This document shows, piece by piece, positions 52,586 through 63,526 of a DNA stretch of 64,000 nucleotides (position 1 is its first letter; each line of letters starts with the position of its first letter). The notes under the pieces were generated by a model. That model was not told the DNA's origin and did no database searches. It worked only from the letters and a program-made list of their open reading frames with translations. This stretch comes from Ustilago trichophora (lineage: Eukaryota > Basidiomycota > Ustilaginomycetes > Ustilaginales > Ustilaginaceae), in the NCBI GenBank assembly GCA_900323505.1, contig OOIN01000003.1:2108001-2172000 (forward strand), written 5' to 3'. The position numbers and the translations under genes are program-made.

Positions 52586-52696
52586 GGTTGTATGGAGTAG
52601 TTGGTTAACTTAGGAGATTCTGATCTGACGAGCTCTCCCGAGTTCAGTGATTCGATTCGACTTCTCTTGCCCTGGGTTCGAATCCCAGTACGACCT
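52586..52696 (+). tRNA. tRNA-Gln(CUG), copy 1, with 38-nt intron
   Basis: Exon 1 is 52586-52623, exon 2 52662-52696, intron 52624-52661. The acceptor stem pairs GGTTGTA with TACGACC, the anticodon stem GGAGA with TCTCT, and the T arm is CTGGG-TTCGAAT-CCCAG. The loop TTCTGAT places anticodon CTG. The intron interrupts after position 37 and contains TCAG, complementary to the anticodon. The A box (GGAGTAGTTGG) and B box (GGTTCGAATCC) are intact. A T6 terminator follows. Confidence 0.93.
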
Positions 52697-52697
52697 C

Positions 52698-52703
52698 TTT
52701 TTT
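52698..52703 (+). terminator. RNA polymerase III T-run, tRNA-Gln copy 1
   Basis: Six T directly after the tRNA 3' end. Confidence 0.85.
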
Positions 52704-53030
52704 GGATCGAATTTGGTGGACTTTTCTGCCATCATTTTGCGGGCATAAAAAAGATATAAATATCCTAAGAAACGGAAGTAATCAATTTGGTTTTGCCGGA
52801 CAAAGGTGCCAAAACAAAGTATCCCATGCCAATGCCCCAATATAAGGCTTCGGCAGAAAACGCTCACTGGACCAGGACAAGGAGAGAAATATCCAGCTGA
52901 TGGTCAGTAACGTTGGTAACGAAATGTGTTCTAATAATGAATGACTCAAAACGCTTACATCTGCCAGCGCTTTGGCTTGTGATAGTCAGGTGCCTTATAT
53001 ACACACTCTTCCGCTGCAGGCAGCATCCGA

Positions 53031-53138
53031 GGTTGTATGGAGTAGTTGGTTAACTTAGGAGATTCTGATTGTTCGGGCGGCAAGCTCATCAATACGATTC
53101 GACTTCTCTTGCCCTGGGTTCGAATCCCAGTACGACCT
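53031..53138 (+). tRNA. tRNA-Gln(CUG), copy 2, with 35-nt intron
   Basis: Exons 53031-53068 and 53104-53138 are identical in sequence to copy 1, 445 bp upstream. The intron (53069-53103) differs in length and sequence except for its last nine bases. It contains ATCA, which can pair with the anticodon-loop TGAT. A T8 terminator follows at 53142. Confidence 0.93.
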
Positions 53139-53141
53139 AAC

Positions 53142-53149
53142 TTTTTTTT
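53142..53149 (+). terminator. RNA polymerase III T-run, tRNA-Gln copy 2
   Basis: Eight T shortly after the tRNA 3' end. Confidence 0.85.
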
Positions 53150-54655
53150 GATGTTTGGCTCCGGCATCTTTACTCTCTTATTTTTGGCATCCAGTTGCCA
53201 ATCAGGCGACTGTGTTTGCGTCCAACAGCGTTTTGTTGATCGGAACGGCTTCGCTTAGGAACCGACAAGCACGGAATGCGCTTGCGGGTCTCAGGAAGAC
53301 AGGAAACCGTGGCGACCGAATACAGGAGCCACTACCTGTTTGTCGAGAGCGTAAGAGCGAGAGCCGCGGGTGTGTACAAATCTTGGGGCAGGCAGCGGAT
53401 TCACGCGCTCGCAGTCTAACGCTTTTTTTCCTTTTTTTTTTTTTTTTTTGGACATCCAATCCTGCCCACTGATGACTCTCTTGTGCATCACACGGACACG
53501 GTTGTACACCAACAGTGCAACCATCGTCGCTTGACATTCTTGTTGATTGTACCCCTTCAACGGTCAAGGTTGAGGAGTTACCTGAGGCGTCGAAACGGTC
53601 TTTGGCAGCAAAGGTGTGGCTCCAGGCGCCGAGGTTGTGCAACTCTGAGCAGATGTCAGACAGAGTCTAATCAATCTGTCTGGTCAACATGGCAACGACA
53701 CCTGAGCCGGGATCTACAGGTTACCGCCCAAGCGGATTAAGCATGAGCCTCTGTGTGCTAGTCCTGCGCGAAAAAGCGGTTGAAAGGGCTCTCGGTGCTC
53801 AATTTTGTGACTGCAATCCAACGACATCTCTATGCTTGAACGTACGCCTCATGAGACACCGCAACTTCAGCAGCCGCTGACTCCGCCTTCTGCTGCCGCC
53901 ACAAAAATGTATTACGTGAGGCTCTTTGACCATTCATTAACAACAAGCAGGAGTTCAAGCGACAAGCCTTCCTTTCTTCTTACGCCGCAACGTCTGCCCT
54001 GCGAGTGCACACTTTCCTAATGTACCTCGCTGTCAACCCCCCGTGCATTCATATGGCGTCCGGTGTGGCTAATCTCCTCCCTCTCCTGGTGCTGTCATAT
54101 GATGGAGTTTTCATCACGGGCTTCTCACAACTTCACTTGTGTAACAGCAAGTTCGGACGAATTTGTAGGTAGTCCCAGATGCAAGACTGTGTGTCGTATG
54201 CAACCTCTCTACAATGCTGGGAAACGATTCCGCGTCCAAGATTCCCCCGCACTTTTTCCAGCCGCAACGCTGTGTGACAGACTCCGACAAGCCCTCTTGC
54301 GTTCAAAGTGCTGCTCGCCCGCACGGTCCTGCGATGCGACAGCTTCAGGTTACCGCCCTTCCTTCCCTTCCTTCGCTTCTGCACAGATTCACCTTCCCCG
54401 CGTCCTTGATGCGCAGCCTGGGGCTGATTCGTAAATGCTTCCCTGCTGCTCCCTCTCGCGGGATCCGCTTCTACATCCTTGCGCCATTACTACAGAGCGA
54501 TCAAAACCATCCCTGCAACCTTCCTCCCTCACCTACATTCACCTTTATCTCCCTACATACATCCTCACCTTCCTACCACGTCTTCCCGATCTCACCTCCC
54601 CTGCACAGCATCATCGCATCATCGACATCCACAGTCATTAGACATCCACGGCATC
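53150..54655. other. 1.5-kb intergenic upstream of alcohol oxidase
   Basis: Mixed sequence with a T-run near 53438-53449 and a CT-rich leader just before 54656. No protein-coding or RNA gene is recognised. Confidence 0.5.
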
Positions 54656-56974
54656 ATGTCGGTCGCAACAACTGGGACCATTCCTATGCCCAAGGTCGTC
54701 AAGGCAGAGGATTACTGGACCGCTGCTCAGCGAGAAGCCTTTCTCGCCTTTGCCGACGCTATCGTTCCCGAACTCGACGGCGCTGAGGCTGCAGACGTCC
54801 TTTCTCACCTGCCAGCAGAAGCCACCGACCGCCAGCGAGAACTCGCCCCTCGTTTCGCCAAAGACGGCTTCAAGTCGACGCCTCGTCTGCTCGACTGCGC
54901 CGCTCAGCAGGTCAAAGCTTCCCTCTCGTCCAAGGTCGCTGGTGACATCAACTTCTTCCTCACCCTCCTCTCCACCCGTCCTGGAACTTTGGCTCTCACC
55001 GGATACGTCGGTCCTTTTGCCCAGCTCGACCGCGCCACCCGAGAGAAGATCATCTTTGGCTGGTTCACCTCTCGCCTCACCCTTTTCCGCAAGGCATCTG
55101 CCGGTCTCAAAGGTATCACCCTTCTCGTTTACTACCGTAACCACCAGCCTGCTTGGGAGGCCATCGGATACCCAGATGGTCGACCTGACGACTGGACCCG
55201 CCCTGCACAGGGCGGTGAGGCAAAGCCTGCCATTCCCGTCTATGATTACAAGTTCGAAAACGAAAAGATCGCCGCTCAGCCCTCTGGCTCTGAGATTATT
55301 GTCGACACCGAAGTGCTTGTCATTGGCTCTGGATCCGGTGGCGGTGTCGCCGGAAGCTACCTCGCTCAGCGAGGCGTGCGTACCCTGATCGTCGACAAGG
55401 GTATCTACCTTCACCCTGATAAAGTGGTTGGTCGCGAGGACCAGGGTTACGGCCTGCTTTACGAAGGCGAAGGCATCATGCCCTCCGAGGATGGCTCGAT
55501 CAACATTCTTGCTGGTTCCACTTTCGGTGGAGGCTCGTCCATCAACTGGTCTGCCTCGCTCAAGCCTCGCCACTTTGTGCGTAGAACCTGGGCCGAAAAG
55601 TTTGGAGTGCCTTACTACAACAGCCCGTTCTTCACCTCGGACCTCAATGCCGTCTGCACCCGCATGGGCGTGGCTGTTGCTCCCATTCGCCACAACGTCG
55701 GCAACTCGCTTCTTGCCCTTGGAGCACAGCGTGCCGGTCATCCCGTTGAGCCTGTTCCACAGAACAGCGGAGGACACACCCACTATTGTGGAAAGTGCCA
55801 GCTTGGCTGTATTTCCGGACACAAACAGGGTGGTGTCGTCTCATGGCTCAAGGACGCCGCCGAAGCTGGTGCCGCCTTCATGACCAACTGCTACGTCGAG
55901 CGTATCCTCTTCGACAACAAGAAGCGCGCCATTGGTGCTCTCGCAATCGTGGACGGACGCAAAGTCAAGATCCTCGCTGCCAAGGGTGTTGTGGTCTCGT
56001 CTGGTTCGCTCCAGACGCCTGCCTTGCTCCTCCGTTCGCCCGAGCTCAAGGCCAACAAGATGATTGGCCAGACGCTTCGTCTCCACCCCGCCACCGTTGT
56101 AACCGGATACTACAACTTCCCCATCAAACCTTGGGAGGGTGGATTGCTGACCATGGTGGACAATTCTGCCGAGATGGTCGACAAGGACGGCTGGGGATGC
56201 AAGATCGAGGTGATTGCCTCGTCGCCATCGATCCACGCCGCCTTCGCCAACTTCTCGAGCGCCAAGGAACACAAGGCACGCATGCTTCGCTACAGCCACA
56301 GCTATACCATGGTCATCATCTGCCGTGACCGTGACAGCGGTCGCATCGTTCTTGACGAAAAGGGACAAGCGCGTGTCGAGTACACCATCTCGCCCTTCGA
56401 CCAGCGCACGTTGCTCCAGGGTATCCTCCGTGGAGCGGACGCGCACCTTATGGCCGGTGCTGAGACCATCACAACCGTGCAGACCGGTGTTCCTCCTTTC
56501 GTTGCCAGCTCGCTTAGTGCTACCAAGGCGCCAACCTCGGGCGCTCCTGCTGCTCCGTCGCCTCCTGCTGACAACATCTATACCGAGACCACCCAGGTGC
56601 CAGCCACATGGACCCCGGTCGAGACAGTGCCTCGTGATCTCAACGACCCTGCCTACAAGGAATGGCAGAAGAAGATCCTTACCACTGGCGCTGCACCTTA
56701 CACTCTTTCCATCGGTTCGGCGCACCAGATGGCCTCGTGCCGCATGGGAGCCAATCCTAAGATCTCGGCTCTCGATCCTGAGGGACGTGTTTGGGGAGCA
56801 AAGAATTTGTGGGTCGCCGATGCTTCCGCCATGCCCGAGTCCAGCGGTGTCAACCCCATGATCACCACTATGGCCACCGCCCGTGGTGTCGCTCGCAACG
56901 TCGCCCGCGACATTGGCGCTGTCGAACCACTCCACCTCCGCTCCGAGGATGCTGGCCACCAAGCCCGCTTGTAA
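54656..56974 (+). CDS. long-chain fatty alcohol oxidase (GMC family)
   Basis: 772 residues, single exon. It oxidises long-chain fatty alcohols to aldehydes with FAD and O2. The FAD-binding motif VLVIGSGSGGGVAGSYLAQRG (in two parts) lies at about 219-240. Further family motifs are GSTFGGGSSINWSASL, YCGKCQLGC, GVVVSSGSLQTPALLLRS and the C-terminal AHQMASCRMG then ADASAMPESSGVNPMIT. The N-terminal 215 residues are the family's helical domain, with hydrophobic segments. The last three residues are ARL, a PTS1-type peroxisomal signal, which fits omega-oxidation of alkanes or waxes. The start at 54656 is preferred over an upstream in-frame extension that is low-complexity leader. Confidence 0.93.
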   Translation: MSVATTGTIPMPKVVKAEDYWTAAQREAFLAFADAIVPELDGAEAADVLSHLPAEATDRQRELAPRFAKDGFKSTPRLLDCAAQQVKASLSSKVAGDINFFLTLLSTRPGTLALTGYVGPFAQLDRATREKIIFGWFTSRLTLFRKASAGLKGITLLVYYRNHQPAWEAIGYPDGRPDDWTRPAQGGEAKPAIPVYDYKFENEKIAAQPSGSEIIVDTEVLVIGSGSGGGVAGSYLAQRGVRTLIVDKGIYLHPDKVVGREDQGYGLLYEGEGIMPSEDGSINILAGSTFGGGSSINWSASLKPRHFVRRTWAEKFGVPYYNSPFFTSDLNAVCTRMGVAVAPIRHNVGNSLLALGAQRAGHPVEPVPQNSGGHTHYCGKCQLGCISGHKQGGVVSWLKDAAEAGAAFMTNCYVERILFDNKKRAIGALAIVDGRKVKILAAKGVVVSSGSLQTPALLLRSPELKANKMIGQTLRLHPATVVTGYYNFPIKPWEGGLLTMVDNSAEMVDKDGWGCKIEVIASSPSIHAAFANFSSAKEHKARMLRYSHSYTMVIICRDRDSGRIVLDEKGQARVEYTISPFDQRTLLQGILRGADAHLMAGAETITTVQTGVPPFVASSLSATKAPTSGAPAAPSPPADNIYTETTQVPATWTPVETVPRDLNDPAYKEWQKKILTTGAAPYTLSIGSAHQMASCRMGANPKISALDPEGRVWGAKNLWVADASAMPESSGVNPMITTMATARGVARNVARDIGAVEPLHLRSEDAGHQARL

Positions 56975-57459
56975 ATAGATACCACTGTGCGATGCCTCCA
57001 ATACATGATTCCCAGTTTGTAGCCTCGTTTGCCTTTCACCGTTCAAAGCACAATCTGCTTGCCCAACTGGCCGACAAGATTGATCTGCTCACATGACTTG
57101 GCAACTGTGACGATCGACTGGTTGGCCGTTGCCACTCACCATACCCTTTGACATGGTGAGGAGAGCTCGGCCTGTGTAATTGATGACGATGTCAGCTCCA
57201 CAGCTAGGTTCAGTCAAGTTACAGTTGGTGCCCATGTGCCTTGCAGTGGTTGACTTTGGGATCTCTTCGACACAGCCTTGCCACCAAAGTTAAGGAAACA
57301 AATCACAAGATCTGACCTCATGAAAGGGGAAAAAAAGGGTTGATTGGGTATCTGAGGTGACGCATTGCAATCAGTAAAGCTAGAACGGGAAGATAAGAGA
57401 CTAATGAGCCATAGAAGAACGTGCGGAGGGAAAGGAGGATACTAAGATGATGGTGAACC
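56975..57459. other. intergenic between convergent genes; no Sac C-terminal coding found
   Basis: 485 bp. I read the minus strand in all frames looking for the missing Sac-domain end and found none. Confidence 0.55.
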
Positions 57460-59964
57460 TCATGAGATAGGGGCACCGGTGGGAGCCGCCGCGGATCCGA
57501 CCTTGATGCCGAGCTTGGCGAGCTGACCCGTCAGCACATGTCGAGCAAAAGCGGACTGTACGACGTTGGTTCTGTCCAAGCAATCCAAGCACGACACCCT
57601 AAACACACCAGTCTGCCTGCTCAGTAACTCGACTCTGTCTGTGTTGCCTTCGTCGACCGTGCGGTGGTGGTAGTATTTCATCTCGCCTAGCGTCTGCTCC
57701 ATCTGACCGATCAGCTTAGCGACGTTTTCGAACTTCATACCAGAACATTCTTTGTGGAAGTCGAAGTCAACGTAATGCAGCTTCTTCCGGTCCCACGTCT
57801 TTCCGCTGTCCTTGGCCGCGTCCTCTGTTCGGAGTTTCTCGACAGCCTCGCGGTAAGCCTTAGAGATGCAGCCTTCCTTGCCACCTTGTTCGGCGAGGTT
57901 GACGCAGGTGATGGAGCCGTATCTGTCGACCTGAACGGAAAAGTGCTTGCGACAGGCTTCGATGTTCTCGGCATCGGTGCGTTCGAGCACAGGCGGAGGT
58001 TTGAGCGAGAACGGGCTCTGCGACCAATACAGTGGAATAGATCCTCGGATCTGTACGAAGGACAAGACGTCTCCCACCAAGCTGGGAGCAGATTTGGGCG
58101 AGGGCAGGCTGCGAAGGACGTAGATGATCTGCTCGGTCTCGACAAAGTTGGCGACGTGACCAGATTCGTTGATGCCTCGACGTTGGTATCGCAAGCCAGC
58201 TCGTTCTTTTGATCGTCGTGAAATGACCATCATCTGACATCGTAACACTGCATCGGTATTGTCGGCTTCAGATGAAGCGTCGTCATCTTTGCTGACCTCA
58301 TCGATAGGTTGTATAGGCAGATTGACAGTCTGCAAATAGCCTTGCATGACGGGTAGAATGTAAGCGTGCAGGCCGGCGTGGATGAGATCCTTCGACATGT
58401 GCTCGTTGTGCCAAAAACGACGATCGGCCCTCCTCCACAGCGGAAGGTTCGGATAGGGCTCAGCAAGCAAGGGAAAGGTGGCCGGCTGTCGCGAGTCCGA
58501 GTCCGAGAGCTGTGAATTACGGGCTTGGTGTGTAGACTGCGAATCAGATCGCAAGCGAGGACTCGAATCGGATCTTGGGTTGCTCTCAAGCGCGCGTCTC
58601 TTGTTCTCCAGCGAGGTGGTGAGGTCAAAGTCGTGACTATACCAGAATTCGCCGCGAGCCCAGTATTTCGCCGTCTCCCTGACGGCTTTGTCTTCGAGCT
58701 CGGCCTGCTTGGCAGCATGCCATTGCTCTTCAGGCGTCGCAGTGACAGCAGCAGAGTCGGTCGCGGTCGTAGGCTCCTGGATCTCGACCGTTGAGCGAGG
58801 AGGGCCCGGCGCGGGAAGTTCAACAGCGTCTGTCGACGCTTCCGAGGCGTCGGCTATCTGTGACTGCGCAAAAGCGTCTTCAGAGATGGTCTCGATGCGT
58901 CCATCAGAAACAGCTCTGGCAGCACGAGTCAGCCACGGCCTGGATTTAGGCATGCGAAGTGTATCAGAACGCTGCGAAGTGGAGAGAGTAGAGAAAAATG
59001 GTTCCTTTGGGATGGCAGCTGGTGTCTCGACGTCGTCGTAGTCGGATTCGGAAGATTCACTCTCGCTTGCAGAGCTACTGTCAGAGGTGGAGTCTTGGTC
59101 GATGGAGGAGTCGGCAGGCTGTGGGGCGGAAGGTGTGCTGATGGACACACCGCCCTGCTTGGCTATCTGGGCACGGATGGCCTGTGACGCTTCCTCTTGG
59201 AGCAGCGGGATGGCAAGCACACCGGTACAGCAATAGATGGGGCGAGTGTCGTGGAAATAGTGTCCAATCAGCTTGGAGCTGGTAATGACAAAGAGGTAGC
59301 TGCTGCTGAAAAAGCGTGAAAATCCGATGAGACCAGAGCATTCGATGAATGGGTCGTCCGATGATGCGCTGTCCAGGATGGATCTCCAAGCGGTAGGCTG
59401 CAAAGGTGTAATCTTTGCGTCTTTACTCCAATCGATGAGGAAGCCGACATCGAGCGAAGTGATGGGAGGAAGTGCTCCAGTAGCATTGAGCGGAGCCGTC
59501 GAGGTACTTAAAGAGGAAGCGTTGGAGGCTCCAATGGTTGCAACCTTGAAGCCGTCACCAGAGCCGAATGGACGCGAGGAAGAAGAGGTGCTTGCTGCTG
59601 CTGTTGTGCTGGCCTTGGCGTGCTGTGGAGCATATGAGTGATGATGATGATGATGATGATGATTGTGGTTGTGGCGACGCTGATGCTGCAAATGGCTAGA
59701 GCTGCGAGGGTAGATGAGAAGGCCCTTTTCGGTTGGCAAGATGCCAACACGGCGCTCTGGAAGTGGATGCGGGAAAGGTGGAACTGTCCAGGCTGCCATG
59801 GCAGAGCTGGAGCCTCTCGATTGCAGGAGCGGCCTTGAAGACATGGTCGGGGAAGATGAGGGTGACGTTGTTCTGTTTTTGGACGATGATGTGGTAGAAG
59901 CTGTGGCTGGCTTTGTCTTTTGCTGTTTAGAACCGCTCGACGAGGAGAAGATGGCTTTGAACAT
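57460..59964 (-). CDS. Sac-domain phosphoinositide phosphatase, C-terminally short
   Basis: 834 residues from the ATG at 59964. Residues about 1-160 are low complexity, with a His run from an ATG-strand microsatellite. The Sac domain begins around 185 (IECSGLIGFSRFFSSSYLFVITSSKLIG). It is split by a disordered insert at about 270-490, then resumes (PLWRRADRRFWHNEHMSKDL). The catalytic motif CLDCLDRTN is at about 791-799. Only about 36 residues follow. Sac1-type proteins normally continue for well over 100 residues with a conserved block and, in Sac1, membrane anchors. All of that is absent. It may be a truncated gene or an unusual family member. Confidence 0.75.
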   Translation of the reverse strand: MFKAIFSSSSGSKQQKTKPATASTTSSSKNRTTSPSSSPTMSSRPLLQSRGSSSAMAAWTVPPFPHPLPERRVGILPTEKGLLIYPRSSSHLQHQRRHNHNHHHHHHHHSYAPQHAKASTTAAASTSSSSRPFGSGDGFKVATIGASNASSLSTSTAPLNATGALPPITSLDVGFLIDWSKDAKITPLQPTAWRSILDSASSDDPFIECSGLIGFSRFFSSSYLFVITSSKLIGHYFHDTRPIYCCTGVLAIPLLQEEASQAIRAQIAKQGGVSISTPSAPQPADSSIDQDSTSDSSSASESESSESDYDDVETPAAIPKEPFFSTLSTSQRSDTLRMPKSRPWLTRAARAVSDGRIETISEDAFAQSQIADASEASTDAVELPAPGPPRSTVEIQEPTTATDSAAVTATPEEQWHAAKQAELEDKAVRETAKYWARGEFWYSHDFDLTTSLENKRRALESNPRSDSSPRLRSDSQSTHQARNSQLSDSDSRQPATFPLLAEPYPNLPLWRRADRRFWHNEHMSKDLIHAGLHAYILPVMQGYLQTVNLPIQPIDEVSKDDDASSEADNTDAVLRCQMMVISRRSKERAGLRYQRRGINESGHVANFVETEQIIYVLRSLPSPKSAPSLVGDVLSFVQIRGSIPLYWSQSPFSLKPPPVLERTDAENIEACRKHFSVQVDRYGSITCVNLAEQGGKEGCISKAYREAVEKLRTEDAAKDSGKTWDRKKLHYVDFDFHKECSGMKFENVAKLIGQMEQTLGEMKYYHHRTVDEGNTDRVELLSRQTGVFRVSCLDCLDRTNVVQSAFARHVLTGQLAKLGIKVGSAAAPTGAPIS
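59640..59662 (+). repeat. ATG microsatellite in the Sac-domain gene
   Basis: Tandem ATG units, read as CAT (His) codons on the gene's strand, give a run of eight histidines. Confidence 0.8.
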
Positions 59965-60528
59965 GGTGGCGGCGGATGAGAGTGCAGGTGTACGCTGAGA
60001 GGGCGTACAGCTTGCAAGCAAGCAAAGGTTCAGAGAAGTCTGTACGATGGGAGACGAGAAGGAGCTAAAGATAGGAGCAGGATGAGGCGAGGCTCGTGTG
60101 TCACCAAGCTGTTTAAAGTCCAGTACTCCCCCGAGATGGTGTGAGGCTAGGGGCAGAGGACATGCAATCCGCTAATCCTCACTGTCGTGCATGCATGCCA
60201 TGATGAAATGGACAATACAAAATCGCGAGTGTTGGTGTTCGAAATTTGGTACTGTATTCAATCTCGGTATCAAGCGGTCATGTCCTACGCAAAAGTAGTG
60301 GAGGCCAAAATGCACAACTGTCGAGCTTAACATCTTCAACTTTTGAATCGGCCGACCGGACCAAGTCCGATGCTCCACTTCCGAAAGCCGCTTGCTCTCG
60401 AGCCACCTTGATATACAGTACCTCGAACGTCAACTTGCTCGGCGAAGCTTCTCTCTCTCTCTCTCTCTACATAATCTTTTCCCTCATCAATCCTCCCGGA
60501 TCACGCTTTCGCAAGTATACAACCAGCC
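59965..60528. promoter_or_regulatory. divergent promoter, Sac phosphatase / SnoaL-like gene
   Basis: 564 bp. A CT dinucleotide tract (60450-60468) lies about 60-80 bp before the ATG at 60529, typical of a fungal core promoter. Confidence 0.45.
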
Positions 60529-61139
60529 ATGGCTACTGAACACCACGAGGACAACGAGCTGCCACCAGCCGGAAACCCTGCCGAGGCATCCAACAAGGAT
60601 GTCCCTCCCGCCATTGCCAAGTTTGTCGAGAATTTCTATAAGATTTCCGACACACCCGAGGTTCACGAGCAGTATGCCGACGAATACTTTATCCATGACG
60701 AGGAGAGGTTGAGCTTCCAGATTGGGCCTATGCAACCTACCAACAAGCGTGAGGGAATCGTTGCATGGAGGCAAAAGGGCTGGGAAGGCGTCACCCGACG
60801 CAAGCATGTTGTCAACGGCGTCTTCATCAGCCCCAAATGGGAGAACGAGATCATGCTCGATGGTACCGTCCAGATGGACAAGAATGGCTCCACACTCCAC
60901 TTCAATTGGGCCGGAAGGATGGTGTTTGATCAGAAGAGCCTCGACCAGGGCTCTCCTAAGATCGAGACCTACAAAGTCTGGCTGGTAAGTGGCTTTGCAA
61001 CACGATGAAGATTCGCAATTGTCTCTTGGCAGGCTTTGACTCTGCTCTTCCATATTGAGACTGACACCACTTTACTTTTATCTCGTATATCCATGCCATC
61101 CATGCCATCCATGCCGATAACTTGCAGAGCCAGGATTAA
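60529..61139 (+). CDS. SnoaL-like (NTF2-fold) protein
   Basis: Two exons: join(60529..60984, 61128..61139), 155 residues. The donor GTAAGT and acceptor GCAG leave a last exon of only three codons and a stop (SQD). If the intron is retained the protein ends VSGFATR, eight codons on. The core (about 25-150) has an NTF2/SnoaL-type pattern: FVENFYKISDTPEVHEQYADEY in parts, the IVAWRQKGWEGV helix, and beta strands ending WAGRMVFDQ. Such small cone-shaped proteins bind or isomerise small hydrophobic ligands. No signal peptide. Ligand unknown. Confidence 0.75.
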
Positions 61140-61910
61140 GACCAAGCAAAAGTCAAACTCAGACGCACCTAGTACAATGACCCATCAACACAAGCAGCGT
61201 GACAAGATGCTTTCGTCGAGGCTGCTGTGGTATCAATGTGCAAGTCGACTTTGCTGGGCTTTGCCTTCGTGGAGAATCCGAGGCTGGTTGAAATTTGAGT
61301 TTCTGGTCACAAGCCAGTCTTTGTAGTGAGGCCACCGAGCTTAGTTTGATTTCGAAAATTCACCATGCACTCTATCGATCATCTCGAGAGGCCGGGCCAA
61401 GGTCACTGTCTACCAGTATACAGACCTCGGTCGATGTGGCAAGTCTAGCTCGATTACTTCATGAGCCCAAAATGACAACCAGCATAGTTCATGGTCAAAC
61501 TTGTGTCTGTCGTTGGTCGAGGAAAGCCAAAGGGTGGTTGCCGGAGCAAATCAGGCTCAGAGCTAGGCAGGACCCTGATGGACAACCCCGCAAGCTACGA
61601 GCGCTCAGTGCTTGAGAATGATGGCGTGCGGGGGCTCCTTGGGCGAGTATATTTGCATAGGCGAAGCTCTTCTATCACCGAGCAGGTCGCCGAAATCTAT
61701 TGAGCAGGCGAGCAACCGGATAACGCTCCTCTGCCTCTGATAACCGACCACTCGACGGCAACTTTCCGCGGTCGGACGCCGTCCGAAACATTTTTTCCCT
61801 ACTTTTTTTTTAATTTTTATTTTTCTAAAATATATCTTCTTAAGAAAAAAGAATGAGGGTGAGCTGCTGCTGTTTGCTGTCAAGAAACTCCACTTTTGCG
61901 GGGGAAGCTG

Positions 61911-61935
61911 TACTGTACAGTACCTGTACTGTACG
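61911..61935. repeat. TACTG/TACAG cluster, interrupted
   Basis: TACTG, TACAG, then TACC-TG, TACTG, TACGG: two phased pairs separated by a short irregular step. Confidence 0.75.
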
Positions 61936-62293
61936 GCAATAGAAGCCATCAGAGTCCGACAGACCCTCTCTACGCACAGTCAAATAAGGTAGCCGAGCCA
62001 AAAACAGCTTGGAAAAGGCTCAGGCTTGGCCATCCATTGCATGAGGCAGATGCTGAATTCTGAGAATGAGATTGTGCCTCTCCTACACGGCCCTGCATAT
62101 CCTCAGAAGAATCGTCACTACAGTACTAGGGCACACGGACCACTCTCCGCGCTATCGAGTGGGACTTTGCAGAGGCATCAGAGCTGAATCCATCATTCCT
62201 CAGCCCCGGACTACACGCGCCCCCACCGGACCCTCTCCGAAAGCTGGCAACGACCACGGTAGACACAATGAGAAAACCATCTCATGTTCACAC

Positions 62294-62300
62294 ATATAAG
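62294..62300 (+). promoter_or_regulatory. TATA-like box of the decarboxylase gene
   Basis: ATATAAG lies about 100 bp before the ATG at 62398. Confidence 0.45.
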
Positions 62301-62397
62301 CTAGCTAGATTGTCCCAACGACTCTTCTTCACAGCTCCACCCATTCAGTATTGTTCTCCTTTCCAACCTCGTTACCGTACACACAAGAATAGCAAAC

Positions 62398-63486
<1,089 letters not shown>

Positions 63487-63526
63487 AAAGACTCGTCTGT
63501 ACTTGTTGCGTTTCGTTGAATAAAGA

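Larger units (their letters stand above)
61140..62397. other. 1.26-kb intergenic stretch
   Basis: Between two plus-strand genes. It includes an AT-rich stretch (61799-61850), a TACTG/TACAG cluster at 61911 and a TATA-like site near 62294. No gene is recognised. Confidence 0.5.

Noticed and set aside
52610..53167. Short frames with SYWDSNPGQ-like and RTGIRTQG-like text
   Set aside because: These are translations of the tRNA-Gln genes and their flanks, a common annotation artefact.
54638..57046. Two long antisense frames opposite the alcohol oxidase
   Set aside because: Shadows of the sense gene; compositionally abnormal and without recognisable motifs.
56975..57230. Minus-strand frame with GADIVINYTGRALLT after the Sac gene, considered as a missing C-terminal exon
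   Set aside because: It does not resemble the Sac domain end and is broken by stops upstream.
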